DNA of 35,430 bases from a virus. Below are positions 6,615-12,466 of this stretch, piece by piece (position 1 is the first letter of the stretch; each line of letters begins with the position of its first letter). Below the pieces are notes generated by a model. It was not told the DNA's origin and did no database searches. It saw only the letters and a list, made by a program, of their open reading frames with translations. The stretch is from IMG/VR virus record IMGVR_UViG_3300022752_000006, positions 1 to 35,430 of that record, one strand, 5' to 3'. The position numbers were made by a program, and so were the translations under genes.

Positions 6615-6871
6615 TGGCTAAGAAAAAGTTTATATTGAAAAGTGTAGGCTTTTGTAAATCTTGCAACATAGAAGTTATCAATACAGATTCATTTGTTATC
6701 TTTGCAGACAGAACTTGTCAGCATACAAAGTGCTACGAAGAATCAGAAACAACAAGACAAAACAATATAAAAGAAAGACCAGTGGCTAATCAAGATAGCG
6801 AAAAGCGTATGCAAATGTATATTGATTATCTAAAGACTAAGAAGTGCAAACACAAATATCAAACAGAATAA
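6614..6871 (+). CDS. Cys/His-containing protein, possible zinc finger, 85 aa
   Basis: An 85-residue protein with CKSC near residue 14 and later CQHTKC (residues about 35-40), a spacing that could bind one zinc ion. The C-terminal half is a charged helix, ending CKHKYQTE with another Cys/His pair. It overlaps the preceding stop (TAATG). No family recognised. Confidence 0.6.
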   Translation: MAKKKFILKSVGFCKSCNIEVINTDSFVIFADRTCQHTKCYEESETTRQNNIKERPVANQDSEKRMQMYIDYLKTKKCKHKYQTE

Positions 6872-6872
6872 T

Positions 6873-7349
6873 ATGCCATATAAAGATATAGAAATACGTA
6901 AAGCATATTTAAAAGATTACCATAAAAAATATAGTTTAAAAAATAAAAAAAAATTGCAAGAAAAAAAAAGATTATATGTTTTAAACAATAAAGATAAAAT
7001 AAAAGAAAGTAGTAGATTATATTATTTAAAAAATTTGGAACGTATAAAATTATATCGTTTAAAAAATAAAAAAAAAATGAAAAAATATTTTGTAAAATAT
7101 AATTTAAATAATCGTAATTTATTAACTGCACTTGAAGCTAAAAGACGTGCTGCAAAATTAAAAGCTACTCCTAAGTTTGCTAATCTTAAAAAGATAAGAG
7201 AGATATATAAAAACTGTCCCAAAGGTTATCATGTTGATCATATAATACCATTGCAAGGTAAAGAGGTTTGTGGATTACATGTTGAATGGAACTTGCAATA
7301 CCTAACTAAATCTGCTAATTCTTCTAAATCAAACAAACTAATTTATTAA
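6873..7349 (+). CDS. HNH endonuclease
   Basis: A 158-residue nuclease. The C-terminal HNH core is clear: GYHVDHIIPLQGKEVCGLHVEWNLQ spans residues about 116-140 (quoted in parts: HVDHIIPL, LHVEWNLQ), followed by SANSSKSNK. The N-terminal 85 residues are nearly all Lys, Asn, Tyr and Leu, probably a DNA-binding helix array. The coding DNA here is far more A-rich than its neighbours, with many A-tracts, which fits a mobile free-standing homing-type endonuclease that entered the small-gene cluster. A packaging-associated HNH role is less likely because it is far from the terminase genes. Confidence 0.85.
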   Translation: MPYKDIEIRKAYLKDYHKKYSLKNKKKLQEKKRLYVLNNKDKIKESSRLYYLKNLERIKLYRLKNKKKMKKYFVKYNLNNRNLLTALEAKRRAAKLKATPKFANLKKIREIYKNCPKGYHVDHIIPLQGKEVCGLHVEWNLQYLTKSANSSKSNKLIY

Positions 7350-7350
7350 T

Positions 7351-7503
7351 ATGCCATTAAATGCAAAAGGTAAAAAGATTTTAGCAGCAATGCAAAAGGA
7401 ATATGGTAAAGAAAAAGGTAAGACTGTATTCTATGCTTCTGAAAATAAAGGAACTATCAGTGGAGTTAAAAAGAAAACTGGTAAGTCAATGCTCGCAAAG
7501 TAA
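7351..7503 (+). CDS. Conserved small marine-phage protein, 50 aa
   Basis: A 50-residue basic protein beginning MPLNAKGKKILAAMQKEYG and containing KGKTVFYASENKGTI. This pattern is one I recall from many cyanophages and pelagiphages, always as a tiny protein of unknown function. It starts one base after the HNH gene and is followed by two more mini-genes. Confidence 0.65.
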   Translation: MPLNAKGKKILAAMQKEYGKEKGKTVFYASENKGTISGVKKKTGKSMLAK

Positions 7504-7505
7504 TT

Positions 7506-7634
7506 ATGATGAAAGAAAAAAAAGAACATACAAAGAAGCACGAAAGATCTGAATCTAAATCTATGAAGATGAAAGAGAAAACCATGGAGAAAAAGAAAAT
7601 GGCTAAAGGATTTAAATCTTTGCTATCAATGTAA
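7506..7634 (+). CDS. Lys/Met-rich protein, 42 aa
   Basis: A 42-residue protein with almost only Lys, Glu, Met and Ser for its first 33 residues, ending GFKSLLSM. The same FKSLLS/YKSLLSGF type of ending is seen in the next protein, so the two may be related. Function unknown. Confidence 0.5.
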   Translation: MMKEKKEHTKKHERSESKSMKMKEKTMEKKKMAKGFKSLLSM

Positions 7635-7635
7635 T

Positions 7636-7797
7636 ATGGAATCTAAATACCATATAACTAAAGAGGGTAAGAAAGCTCGCAAAGGTTTATACTATAATAT
7701 TAATCAGCGTAAGAAAGCTGGTACATCAAGATCTAAAGAAGATTCTACTATATCTAAGAAGTCTTATAAAAGTTTATTATCAGGATTTGAGGATTAA
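7636..7797 (+). CDS. Conserved small basic protein, 53 aa
   Basis: A 53-residue protein with KGKKARKGLYYNINQRKKAG, a pattern I recall from marine phage mini-proteins, then SKKSYKSLLSGFED. It is the last gene of the plus-strand block and converges with the DnaA-like gene 11 bases away. Function unknown. Confidence 0.65.
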   Translation: MESKYHITKEGKKARKGLYYNINQRKKAGTSRSKEDSTISKKSYKSLLSGFED

Positions 7798-7814
7798 ACT
7801 TCGTAGGATTAATC
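7792..7814. terminator. Possible bidirectional terminator between convergent genes
   Basis: GATTAA (7792-7797) and TTAATC (7809-7814) pair around an 11-base loop and are followed by TTTTA on the plus strand. Both stop codons lie inside the stem arms. The stem is short and A+T-rich, so efficiency would be low. Confidence 0.35.
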
Positions 7815-8312
7815 TTTTACATTATCCATCACATACTTATATCTATTCCAAATAATATTCTCTGGTTTCCAGAAATGTTCTTTATTAAATTTCATCTTAA
7901 CATGATGGATCATAGTTGTATGATCTCTGTTACCTAAGATAACTCCAATCTTTGTGAATGGCATATCATACTTATCTCTTAGAACATTAATCAATATTGA
8001 TCTTGCTATTACTGCAGATTGTATTCTAGTCTTAGCAATAATATCATTGACATTAACTCCAAGTTGATTGGCAACAATCACTAACATTTGTTTTACATTC
8101 TCAGGAACAATAACATCATTGATCGTTACATACTTAACAACTTCTTTTATGTTAGGTTGTTTGAATGAATTGCTTTTAAAAAATTGTTTGGCTAATCTAT
8201 ATCCACTTTTAAATCCTAAGCGATAAAACTTTCTATCTCTATCAGATACATTCTCATACACATTGGCTGTGTATCTTAATTTAATTTGTTGTCTAAACTC
8301 TTTTAACGTCAT
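7809..8312 (-). CDS. DnaA domain-IV-like DNA-binding protein (no AAA+ domain)
   Basis: A 167-residue protein whose C-terminal part (residues about 72-142) matches the DnaA DNA-binding domain: a helix with LVIVANQLGVNVNDI, the basic-loop/helix region TRIQSAVIARSILINVL, then PFTKIGVILGNRDHTTMIHH. RDHTT is the DnaA signature, where Asp-His-Thr contact DnaA-box bases. The usual N-terminal and AAA+ ATPase domains are missing; the first 65 residues (RDRKFYRLGFKSGYRLAKQ) are unfamiliar. It probably binds DnaA boxes without ATP-driven filament formation, either directing phage initiation or competing with host DnaA. It is the last gene of the minus-strand DNA-metabolism operon. GAAAGGGAAAGTC just upstream is a good ribosome-binding site. 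Confidence 0.82.
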   Translation of the reverse strand: MTLKEFRQQIKLRYTANVYENVSDRDRKFYRLGFKSGYRLAKQFFKSNSFKQPNIKEVVKYVTINDVIVPENVKQMLVIVANQLGVNVNDIIAKTRIQSAVIARSILINVLRDKYDMPFTKIGVILGNRDHTTMIHHVKMKFNKEHFWKPENIIWNRYKYVMDNVKD

Positions 8313-8373
8313 GACTTTCCCTTTCAGTTGTAAACAACTTTACGTTGTCTTTCGTTGTTATATCAATAATGAC

Positions 8374-8484
8374 TTATGCCATTATCTTTTCTTTTGTCTG
8401 CTCAATTTTAAATATCAATCTTTTAGAATCATTTAGATTCTTTTGATATTTATGAAAGAACTCAAGAGCTTTGCGATGTCGCAT
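8374..8484 (-). CDS. Small helical protein, 36 aa
   Basis: A 36-residue frame starting MRHRKALEFFHKYQKNL and ending KEKIMA, highly charged and helical. It overlaps the 3' end of the gene at 8462-8701 by 23 bases. GGAG directly abuts the ATG, which is too close to be ideal. It fills most of the gap before the DnaA-like gene. No function recognised. Confidence 0.4.
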   Translation of the reverse strand: MRHRKALEFFHKYQKNLNDSKRLIFKIEQTKEKIMA

Positions 8485-8701
8485 CTCCTGTAGATCTCTC
8501 ATCTTTTGCAGACGAATCTTTAGTTTGTCCAACTAAATCATCCTTCTGTTTAATAGTTGTAAAAACTGTTTTGATATTGCCAATCTTAACATCAATCACT
8601 ACACCTTTGGCAGCTGGATCTGATGCAATTTCTGCACTATCAAATTCTTCTGTATAAACAAAAGAACACTCGCAGTTCTTATTACGGATGAACTTTACCA
8701 C
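8462..8701 (-). CDS. Hypothetical protein, 79 aa
   Basis: A 79-residue protein beginning with GTG that overlaps the stop of the upstream gene (TAGTG), indicating coupled translation. The first 55 residues contain alternating strands (MVKFIRNKNCECSFVY, VVIDVKIGNIKTVFTTI), and the last 25 are a polar Ser/Asp/Lys-rich tail. A small beta domain with a disordered tail is likely. Not recognised. Confidence 0.6.
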   Translation of the reverse strand: MVKFIRNKNCECSFVYTEEFDSAEIASDPAAKGVVIDVKIGNIKTVFTTIKQKDDLVGQTKDSSAKDERSTGDATSQSS

Positions 8702-9009
8702 TATTTATCCTTTTTGGCAATATGGTTTTTTTGTCTTAGCTGCTTAGTCATCTTGCAATAGATTGCTAGATCATCATAGCTATCAGCCTTATATTTCTTG
8801 GTGCAACGATAGAGTTTTAGTGCCATCATTATATGACCAACATCTTCTGGGTTTAATGCAACTCTAATCTTATCAAATAATACTATGGAGAATAGTTCGG
8901 CAAGTAATCCAAAGTTCTCTTCATAATCACCATACTCTTCTTGGCGATCTTTAATTATTTTCTTTTGTATCTTTTCTTCAATGTCAATAAAGTCTTCTTT
9001 GTTAATCAT
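8701..9009 (-). CDS. DUF6378-like phage protein, 102 aa
   Basis: A 102-residue helical protein. RQEEYGDYEENF at residues 22-33, a following hydrophobic helix (GLLAELFSIVLF), NPEDVGHIMMALKLYRC and a DSYDDLAIYCKM C-terminal helix form the pattern of the DUF6378 family found in many phage DNA-metabolism operons. The helical layout with acidic positions resembles MazG-type all-alpha nucleotide hydrolases, but the EExxE metal site is not clear, so activity is not claimed. It follows a structured RNA segment (9032-9120) that separates it from the ssb-like gene. Confidence 0.65.
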   Translation of the reverse strand: MINKEDFIDIEEKIQKKIIKDRQEEYGDYEENFGLLAELFSIVLFDKIRVALNPEDVGHIMMALKLYRCTKKYKADSYDDLAIYCKMTKQLRQKNHIAKKDK

Positions 9010-9031
9010 CTTAGTTCCTTTGTTGTTTTAC

Positions 9032-9093
9032 TCTACCCACCACGACAACGAAAGGGTGGCTGAGAACAGCCGAGGTAAAACGTAGTGGGTAGA
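9032..9093 (-). ncRNA. Candidate structured RNA element between minus-strand genes
   Basis: Bases 9032-9044 pair with 9081-9093 over 13 positions. On the plus strand one position is a C-A mismatch (9041/9084), while on the transcribed minus strand it becomes a G-U pair, so the helix is continuous only in the message that is expected. A second hairpin lies inside: GGCTG (9058-9062) with CAGCC (9067-9071) and a four-base loop. The unpaired flanks contain purine-rich and pyrimidine-rich segments. It lies 5' of the DUF6378-like gene and could be a leader regulator, a processing site or an attenuator. It matches no class I can name. Confidence 0.55.
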
Positions 9094-9095
9094 AT

Positions 9096-9120
9096 TAATA
9101 ACAAGTATTAGTTGTTATTA
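9096..9120 (-). terminator. A+T-rich hairpin at the end of the ssb-like gene
   Basis: TAATAACAA (9096-9104) pairs with TTGTTATTA (9112-9120) around a seven-base loop. The stop codon of the ssb-like gene is in the stem. With no G+C-rich stem or T-run it may protect the message end more than terminate. Confidence 0.45.
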
Positions 9121-9459
9121 GTAATTGCGATTACCAAAAGATTTGTTGCTTGTAAACGATTTCTTTTGGAATCCACCAGCTTTAAATGCTGGTTGTTTAT
9201 TTGCTCCTGTTGTTGCTTGTGCTTCTTTCTTAGTTAAGATCACAGTGTAACCACCTGTTGGGTTTCCATCTATGTCTGTTCCATCAAACGCACAGTAATC
9301 GTACCAGTCTCCCTGAATATTCACGTTCATTTTCCAATTCTTTCCTTCTGGAGCTTTTGGAGAATTAGGTGCTACCATGACTGGTTGATTGTCGCCTGCT
9401 TTTTTATTTACGTTAGGAACAAGATTTAAATATATCTTGTTCTTTGGTTGGTCGTTCAT
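9118..9459 (-). CDS. Possible ssDNA-binding protein, 113 aa
   Basis: A 113-residue protein with a compact beta-rich first part (KIYLNLVPNV, KNWKMNVNIQGDWYDYCAF, GGYTVILTKKEAQ) and a disordered Gly/Asn/Phe/Lys-rich C-terminus (GGFQKKSFTSNKSFGNRNY). Exposed aromatic residues on short strands, a flexible tail and its place directly after the annealing protein suggest a small single-stranded DNA-binding protein. The acidic DDLPF-type tail of cellular SSB is missing. Its ATG is one base after the upstream stop with AGGT five bases ahead, so it is co-translated with the annealing protein. Function is inferred from context. Confidence 0.45.
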   Translation of the reverse strand: MNDQPKNKIYLNLVPNVNKKAGDNQPVMVAPNSPKAPEGKNWKMNVNIQGDWYDYCAFDGTDIDGNPTGGYTVILTKKEAQATTGANKQPAFKAGGFQKKSFTSNKSFGNRNY

Positions 9460-10065
9460 CTATACCTCATTTTGAGTTATGATCTCATCACGCTTACTAT
9501 TAAATCTATTCAAGATTAAATTGTAAGTAGCAAGATCTTTTGTTTTTATCTGATTAAGAAGATCCTTGTTTGCTCTCCAAAGGAAATCTAGTTTCGCAGT
9601 GTGAGGAGCAAATGCTATCTTCTTTGTCAGTTCATTAACTATACTATCATCATAGTTTATATTGTTTGATGTAGTATCTTTTCCACTCATTGGTTGTACA
9701 GGAATATCTAATTCCTCATACTCTTCTTTGCTCGTTAAATCTTCCAAGCAAATTCCAAAGAATGATAAAGCTCGTGTGATTGCAAATGTTTCAGCAATCT
9801 CTAAGTAGCCTGGTTTATCACGATACTGTTTTGAGTAACCAGTAGCAATGATATGTTCAGGATCTGATTTAGTTATAATACATTTCATTATAACATAACG
9901 ATCAGAGTGTTCTTGTATTACACAATTGATTCCATACTCAGTACCAAACACTTCTCTAAAGTATTTAATCTTACTCCAAGCTGATACTGTTTTCTTTCCA
10001 TGTTGATTTAAGTATGTGCCATTGGCTGCACACAAATCATTAACTTGTTTTATTTTTTCTTTCAT
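9460..10065 (-). CDS. Single-strand annealing protein-like (Rad52/Erf superfamily candidate)
   Basis: About 201 residues from the chosen start MKEKIKQVNDLCAANG; upstream in-frame ATGs at 10074 and 10095 lie within the preceding gene's end. The core (YGINCVIQEHSDRYVIMKC, HIIATGYSKQYRDKPGYLE, IAETFAITRALSFFGI) has the strand-strand-strand-helix pattern of phage annealing proteins, including a Glu-Thr followed by Arg-Ala-Leu and a Gly near the end of the helix. The rest of the protein is helical and probably disordered. It lies between an exonuclease gene and an ssb-like gene, the usual three-part recombination module. Function: annealing of complementary single strands during recombination-dependent replication. 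Confidence 0.6.
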   Translation of the reverse strand: MKEKIKQVNDLCAANGTYLNQHGKKTVSAWSKIKYFREVFGTEYGINCVIQEHSDRYVIMKCIITKSDPEHIIATGYSKQYRDKPGYLEIAETFAITRALSFFGICLEDLTSKEEYEELDIPVQPMSGKDTTSNNINYDDSIVNELTKKIAFAPHTAKLDFLWRANKDLLNQIKTKDLATYNLILNRFNSKRDEIITQNEV

Positions 10066-10288
10066 TACTACCATCCATTGTTTGTTGATATACACAAGAG
10101 TGTGCGAATACTTGATTTGATTTATAGTAAACGCCAGTCTTGTTTTTTGCTGTACTGATTATACTTGTATGAGTGTAAGTTAATTTTTTAAACAAAGCAT
10201 CACACAAGTAAGGATCAATTCCATTTACTTTATATTGATATGAATGCGACATACCATTCATAAGAATGATTGTTAATATAATTTTCAT
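10040..10288 (-). CDS. Small possibly exported protein, 82 aa
   Basis: An 82-residue protein with a short basic-hydrophobic start (MKIILTIILMNGMSH) that could be a signal peptide, two Cys in the mature part (DPYLCDALF and AHSCVYQQ) that might form a disulphide, and a polar tail. The 3' end overlaps the annealing gene start by 26 bases. Function unknown. Confidence 0.5.
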   Translation of the reverse strand: MKIILTIILMNGMSHSYQYKVNGIDPYLCDALFKKLTYTHTSIISTAKNKTGVYYKSNQVFAHSCVYQQTMDGSNERKNKTS

Positions 10289-10458
10289 CTAACAATTAAA
10301 TAAACTAATAATATAAATATAATTATAACTAATAAAATTTTAATAAACATATCTCTAAATAATTTATCCTCTCGTTTTTTTATTTCACGCATTATAGCAT
10401 CATGTCTAAATTGTTGTCTAATCTTTTCATGTTGCTTAGCGTAATAATTTATATCCAT
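10285..10458 (-). CDS. Small tail-anchored membrane protein, 57 aa
   Basis: Start chosen at 10458 (MDINYYAKQHEKIRQQ), directly after the exonuclease stop; an ATG at 10470 or 10500 is possible but overlaps that gene. Residues 1-38 are a charged helix, and the last 20 are a membrane segment (MFIKILLVIIIFILLVYLIV). Its stop overlaps the next start by four bases. The topology suggests a membrane-anchored coiled coil; function unknown. Confidence 0.5.
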   Translation of the reverse strand: MDINYYAKQHEKIRQQFRHDAIMREIKKREDKLFRDMFIKILLVIIIFILLVYLIVR

Positions 10459-10462
10459 ATTT

Positions 10463-11416
10463 CTACACATTGTCCCATAGGCTTGCAGCTTTACGCACAT
10501 ATTCTTCTTGAATATCTTTCCACATATAACCAGAAAAATCTGGTGGTGGAATTAACTTAGCCATCTCATAAGGATTACCTTTACAAATATAAACTAAGTT
10601 CTGTCTGATCTTTGCTTTGATTAAATCCTGTTGAACTAAAAATTCCATGTACTCAGGAGTTAGCAGTTCGCAAGTATCAGGAGTAAAGATATTAAAACTA
10701 TCTTGATTAACATACAAAAGATGTGGAGTTTTTTTTGTAGCATACCAATAGAAAGCACATTGCTTAACATGATTTACATCAGGTTGTTTAGGAAGATAAC
10801 CTTTAACCCAAGAGTAACCAGCTTTTGTATCTGACTTTCTTTTAGAACGATGTTTTGTCTTTAACTCCACCAGTTTAGTTCCATTCATTTGTTCGTAATC
10901 TATTCTGCCAATCTTATCTAACACTAGATCTTTAAATTTATAAGTACAGTATCTTTCACTAGCAACTTCATCTCCTAACTTTAAATCTTTTAAAGCGTTG
11001 CAAGTAATTTTAATCATATCTACTAAATAATTTTTAGTATCTTCGTGCTGTATCTTGTCTTCTTCGTTGTGTGCTTGGTATTTATCATACTCTTTTAATT
11101 CTTCTTGTATGATTGTATCTAAATCTTTCTTTTCATTAAGCATTTTTTTTTCTGCTTCATACATATACTTAGAAACAAATCTTTGTGATGCTCTACCAAT
11201 AGATACACCAGCAGTCATACGATAAGAGATGTTCATTAATCTACGATCCTCTTGTGTGAAGTGGCAGTATCTAACTAACCAATCAGAATCTGACATAGCT
11301 TCCTGAGATGGAGAACTGTGATCTAAATTTAATTTTTTATAATATTGTAGTGCTATATCCTCATCTATTGTTTTAAGATTTGGAATAGAATTATTCTTTG
11401 TTAAATCAATAACCAT
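10463..11416 (-). CDS. PD-(D/E)XK exonuclease (RecB/Cas4-like fold)
   Basis: About 317 residues from the ATG at 11416, chosen because AAAGG lies six bases upstream; a longer frame to 11449 lacks such a site. The catalytic core is visible: DKIGRIDYEQ with Asp173, then KLVELKTKHRSK giving Glu184 and Lys186 of the E-x-K motif, and a later QCAFYWYATKK helix resembling the RecB-family Q-x3-Y motif. The N-terminal half is helical, with DSDWLVRYCHFTQEDRR. This is the first gene of the minus-strand DNA-metabolism operon; it likely resects DNA ends to feed the annealing protein. Confidence 0.78.
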   Translation of the reverse strand: MVIDLTKNNSIPNLKTIDEDIALQYYKKLNLDHSSPSQEAMSDSDWLVRYCHFTQEDRRLMNISYRMTAGVSIGRASQRFVSKYMYEAEKKMLNEKKDLDTIIQEELKEYDKYQAHNEEDKIQHEDTKNYLVDMIKITCNALKDLKLGDEVASERYCTYKFKDLVLDKIGRIDYEQMNGTKLVELKTKHRSKRKSDTKAGYSWVKGYLPKQPDVNHVKQCAFYWYATKKTPHLLYVNQDSFNIFTPDTCELLTPEYMEFLVQQDLIKAKIRQNLVYICKGNPYEMAKLIPPPDFSGYMWKDIQEEYVRKAASLWDNV

Positions 11417-11463
11417 TTTAAACCTTTCATTGTTTAATAACCAATACATATATTATTAATTTA

Positions 11464-11512
11464 AGTCAATGCTAAATAAAGATTGACTGTTAATAACTTT
11501 TATGGTTATGGT
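11464..11512. promoter_or_regulatory. Divergent promoter region
   Basis: AGTCAA (11464-11469) and TTGACT (11483-11488) are mirror-image -35-like boxes. On the plus strand TTGACT is followed by TATGGT at an 18-base spacing (11507-11512). On the minus strand the other box is followed after 17 bases by TATTGG, with TAATAT closer in. The two boxes are 13 bases apart and could also form an operator for the HTH protein encoded at 11618. Confidence 0.45.
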
Positions 11513-11534
11513 TAATCTAACGAAAGGAATAATA

Positions 11535-11621
11535 ATGAAACTTAAACAACAACTAAGACGATTACTTAAAAGGTATCACAAAACATTTGATTGTTTTGGC
11601 AACAGAAAGAAAACTAAATGA
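11535..11621 (+). CDS. Basic leader peptide, 28 aa
   Basis: Encodes MKLKQQLRRLLKRYHKTF and ten more residues. The ribosome-binding site AAAGGA lies seven bases upstream, stronger than for many genes here, and the stop overlaps the next start (ATGA). It is the first frame after the divergent promoter. It could be a real mini-protein or a coupling leader for the HTH gene. Confidence 0.55.
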   Translation: MKLKQQLRRLLKRYHKTFDCFGNRKKTK

Positions 11622-11833
11622 CACTTAATGACTACAAAGAAAAGAATAAACTTAGCAACAAAGATCTTGCAAAGTTAATAGGATTAACTGGAAAGAATCC
11701 TATTGTATCTGTGATTAGGTATTTAAAGTCAGAGAGAATACCTCATCCTAGATTTATGAAAGTGATAACACAAAAGACAGGTGTTCAACCTAATACATTT
11801 TATGAGGAGTGGTATGCAAAGCATAAAATTTGA
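11618..11833 (+). CDS. HTH transcriptional regulator, Cro/Xre-like
   Basis: A 71-residue protein made up almost entirely of one DNA-binding domain: a first helix (MTLNDYKEKNKL), the helix-turn-helix itself (SNKDLAKLIGL, then VSVIRYLKSERIPHPRFMKVI) and TGVQPNTFYEEW, the usual end of a Cro/Xre-type fold. It is encoded right next to the divergent promoter, and so probably controls the switch between the minus-strand and plus-strand blocks. No dimerisation or protease-cleavage domain is present, so it is not a CI-like repressor. No integrase is seen, which argues against lysogeny. Confidence 0.7.
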   Translation: MTLNDYKEKNKLSNKDLAKLIGLTGKNPIVSVIRYLKSERIPHPRFMKVITQKTGVQPNTFYEEWYAKHKI

Positions 11834-12104
11834 CAACAATTCTTGTAGCATAAAATATGAAAAGGTTATTGTAGTTTGGGAAGATATTAATAGCTGCGAT
11901 AACGCATGGAATAGTGAGGATGATTTAAAAAATCTTAAACCTGCTATGTGTAATACCATAGGTTATCTTTACGAAGACAATGCTAACTTCATTAAAATGT
12001 TTGCAACATACAGCATAGATCCAAACACTGATGAGATGGATGTAGGAGATGCAATCGTTATTCCAAAAGGCTGCATTGTATCATTAAAAAAACTGGAGAA
12101 CTAA
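11814..12104 (+). CDS. Conserved small phage protein, 96 aa
   Basis: Start set at MQSIKFDNN (11814), because GAGGAG lies five bases upstream; a longer frame from 11781 has no such site. It overlaps the end of the HTH gene by 20 bases. The protein has VIVVWEDINSCDNAWNSEDD, a TIGYLYEDNANFIKMFATY segment and DAIVIPKGCIVSLKKL. This WEDI...IGYL...IPK pattern is one I recall from small, widespread phage proteins of unknown function. A compact beta fold is likely. Confidence 0.65.
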   Translation: MQSIKFDNNSCSIKYEKVIVVWEDINSCDNAWNSEDDLKNLKPAMCNTIGYLYEDNANFIKMFATYSIDPNTDEMDVGDAIVIPKGCIVSLKKLEN

Positions 12105-12105
12105 T

Positions 12106-12312
12106 ATGATTGATAAAATTATAACACCTGAAGAATATGAAACTAACTTAATGGAGAAAGAAATGATTAATAAAGAGTTGCACGTTGAGGATGTAATAGA
12201 AATATATAATGAAAAGATTTTAGTTCTTCAAAAAGAAATAGATAGATTAAATCTTGAATTGGAATGCAAACAAATAGAACTCATGCAGGAAAGAGCTAAG
12301 AACAATGATTGA
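12106..12312 (+). CDS. Coiled-coil protein, 68 aa
   Basis: A 68-residue helical, charged protein. From about residue 28 onwards a heptad pattern is visible (VIEIYNEKILVLQKEIDRLN and LELECKQIELM), so it is probably a dimeric coiled coil. It starts one base after the upstream stop, and overlaps the start of the next small coiled-coil gene. Function unknown. Confidence 0.55.
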   Translation: MIDKIITPEEYETNLMEKEMINKELHVEDVIEIYNEKILVLQKEIDRLNLELECKQIELMQERAKNND

Positions 12313-12463
12313 TTTAAAGAACAGGGGATTTAATGATCTTGAAGTTATAATTCATAGATTAAAAAATCATGTAAGTATTTTAGAAAGATTAATTCTTGAA
12401 CAACATAAAGAAATTAAACAACTAAAATATAAATTAAAAGATCAAATTAAATCTAATAATTAA
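12305..12463 (+). CDS. Coiled-coil protein, 52 aa
   Basis: A 52-residue frame starting MIDLKNRGFNDLEVIIHRL, followed by a leucine/isoleucine heptad pattern (VSILERLILEQHKEIKQLKY). It overlaps the 3' end of the preceding coiled-coil gene by eight bases. The two neighbouring coiled coils may form a hetero-oligomer; this is a guess. Confidence 0.5.
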   Translation: MIDLKNRGFNDLEVIIHRLKNHVSILERLILEQHKEIKQLKYKLKDQIKSNN

Positions 12464-12466
12464 ATT

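Noticed and set aside
11729-11959. Minus-strand open frame opposite the HTH gene
   Set aside because: Antisense to two well-supported plus-strand genes with good ribosome-binding sites; no start signal of its own.
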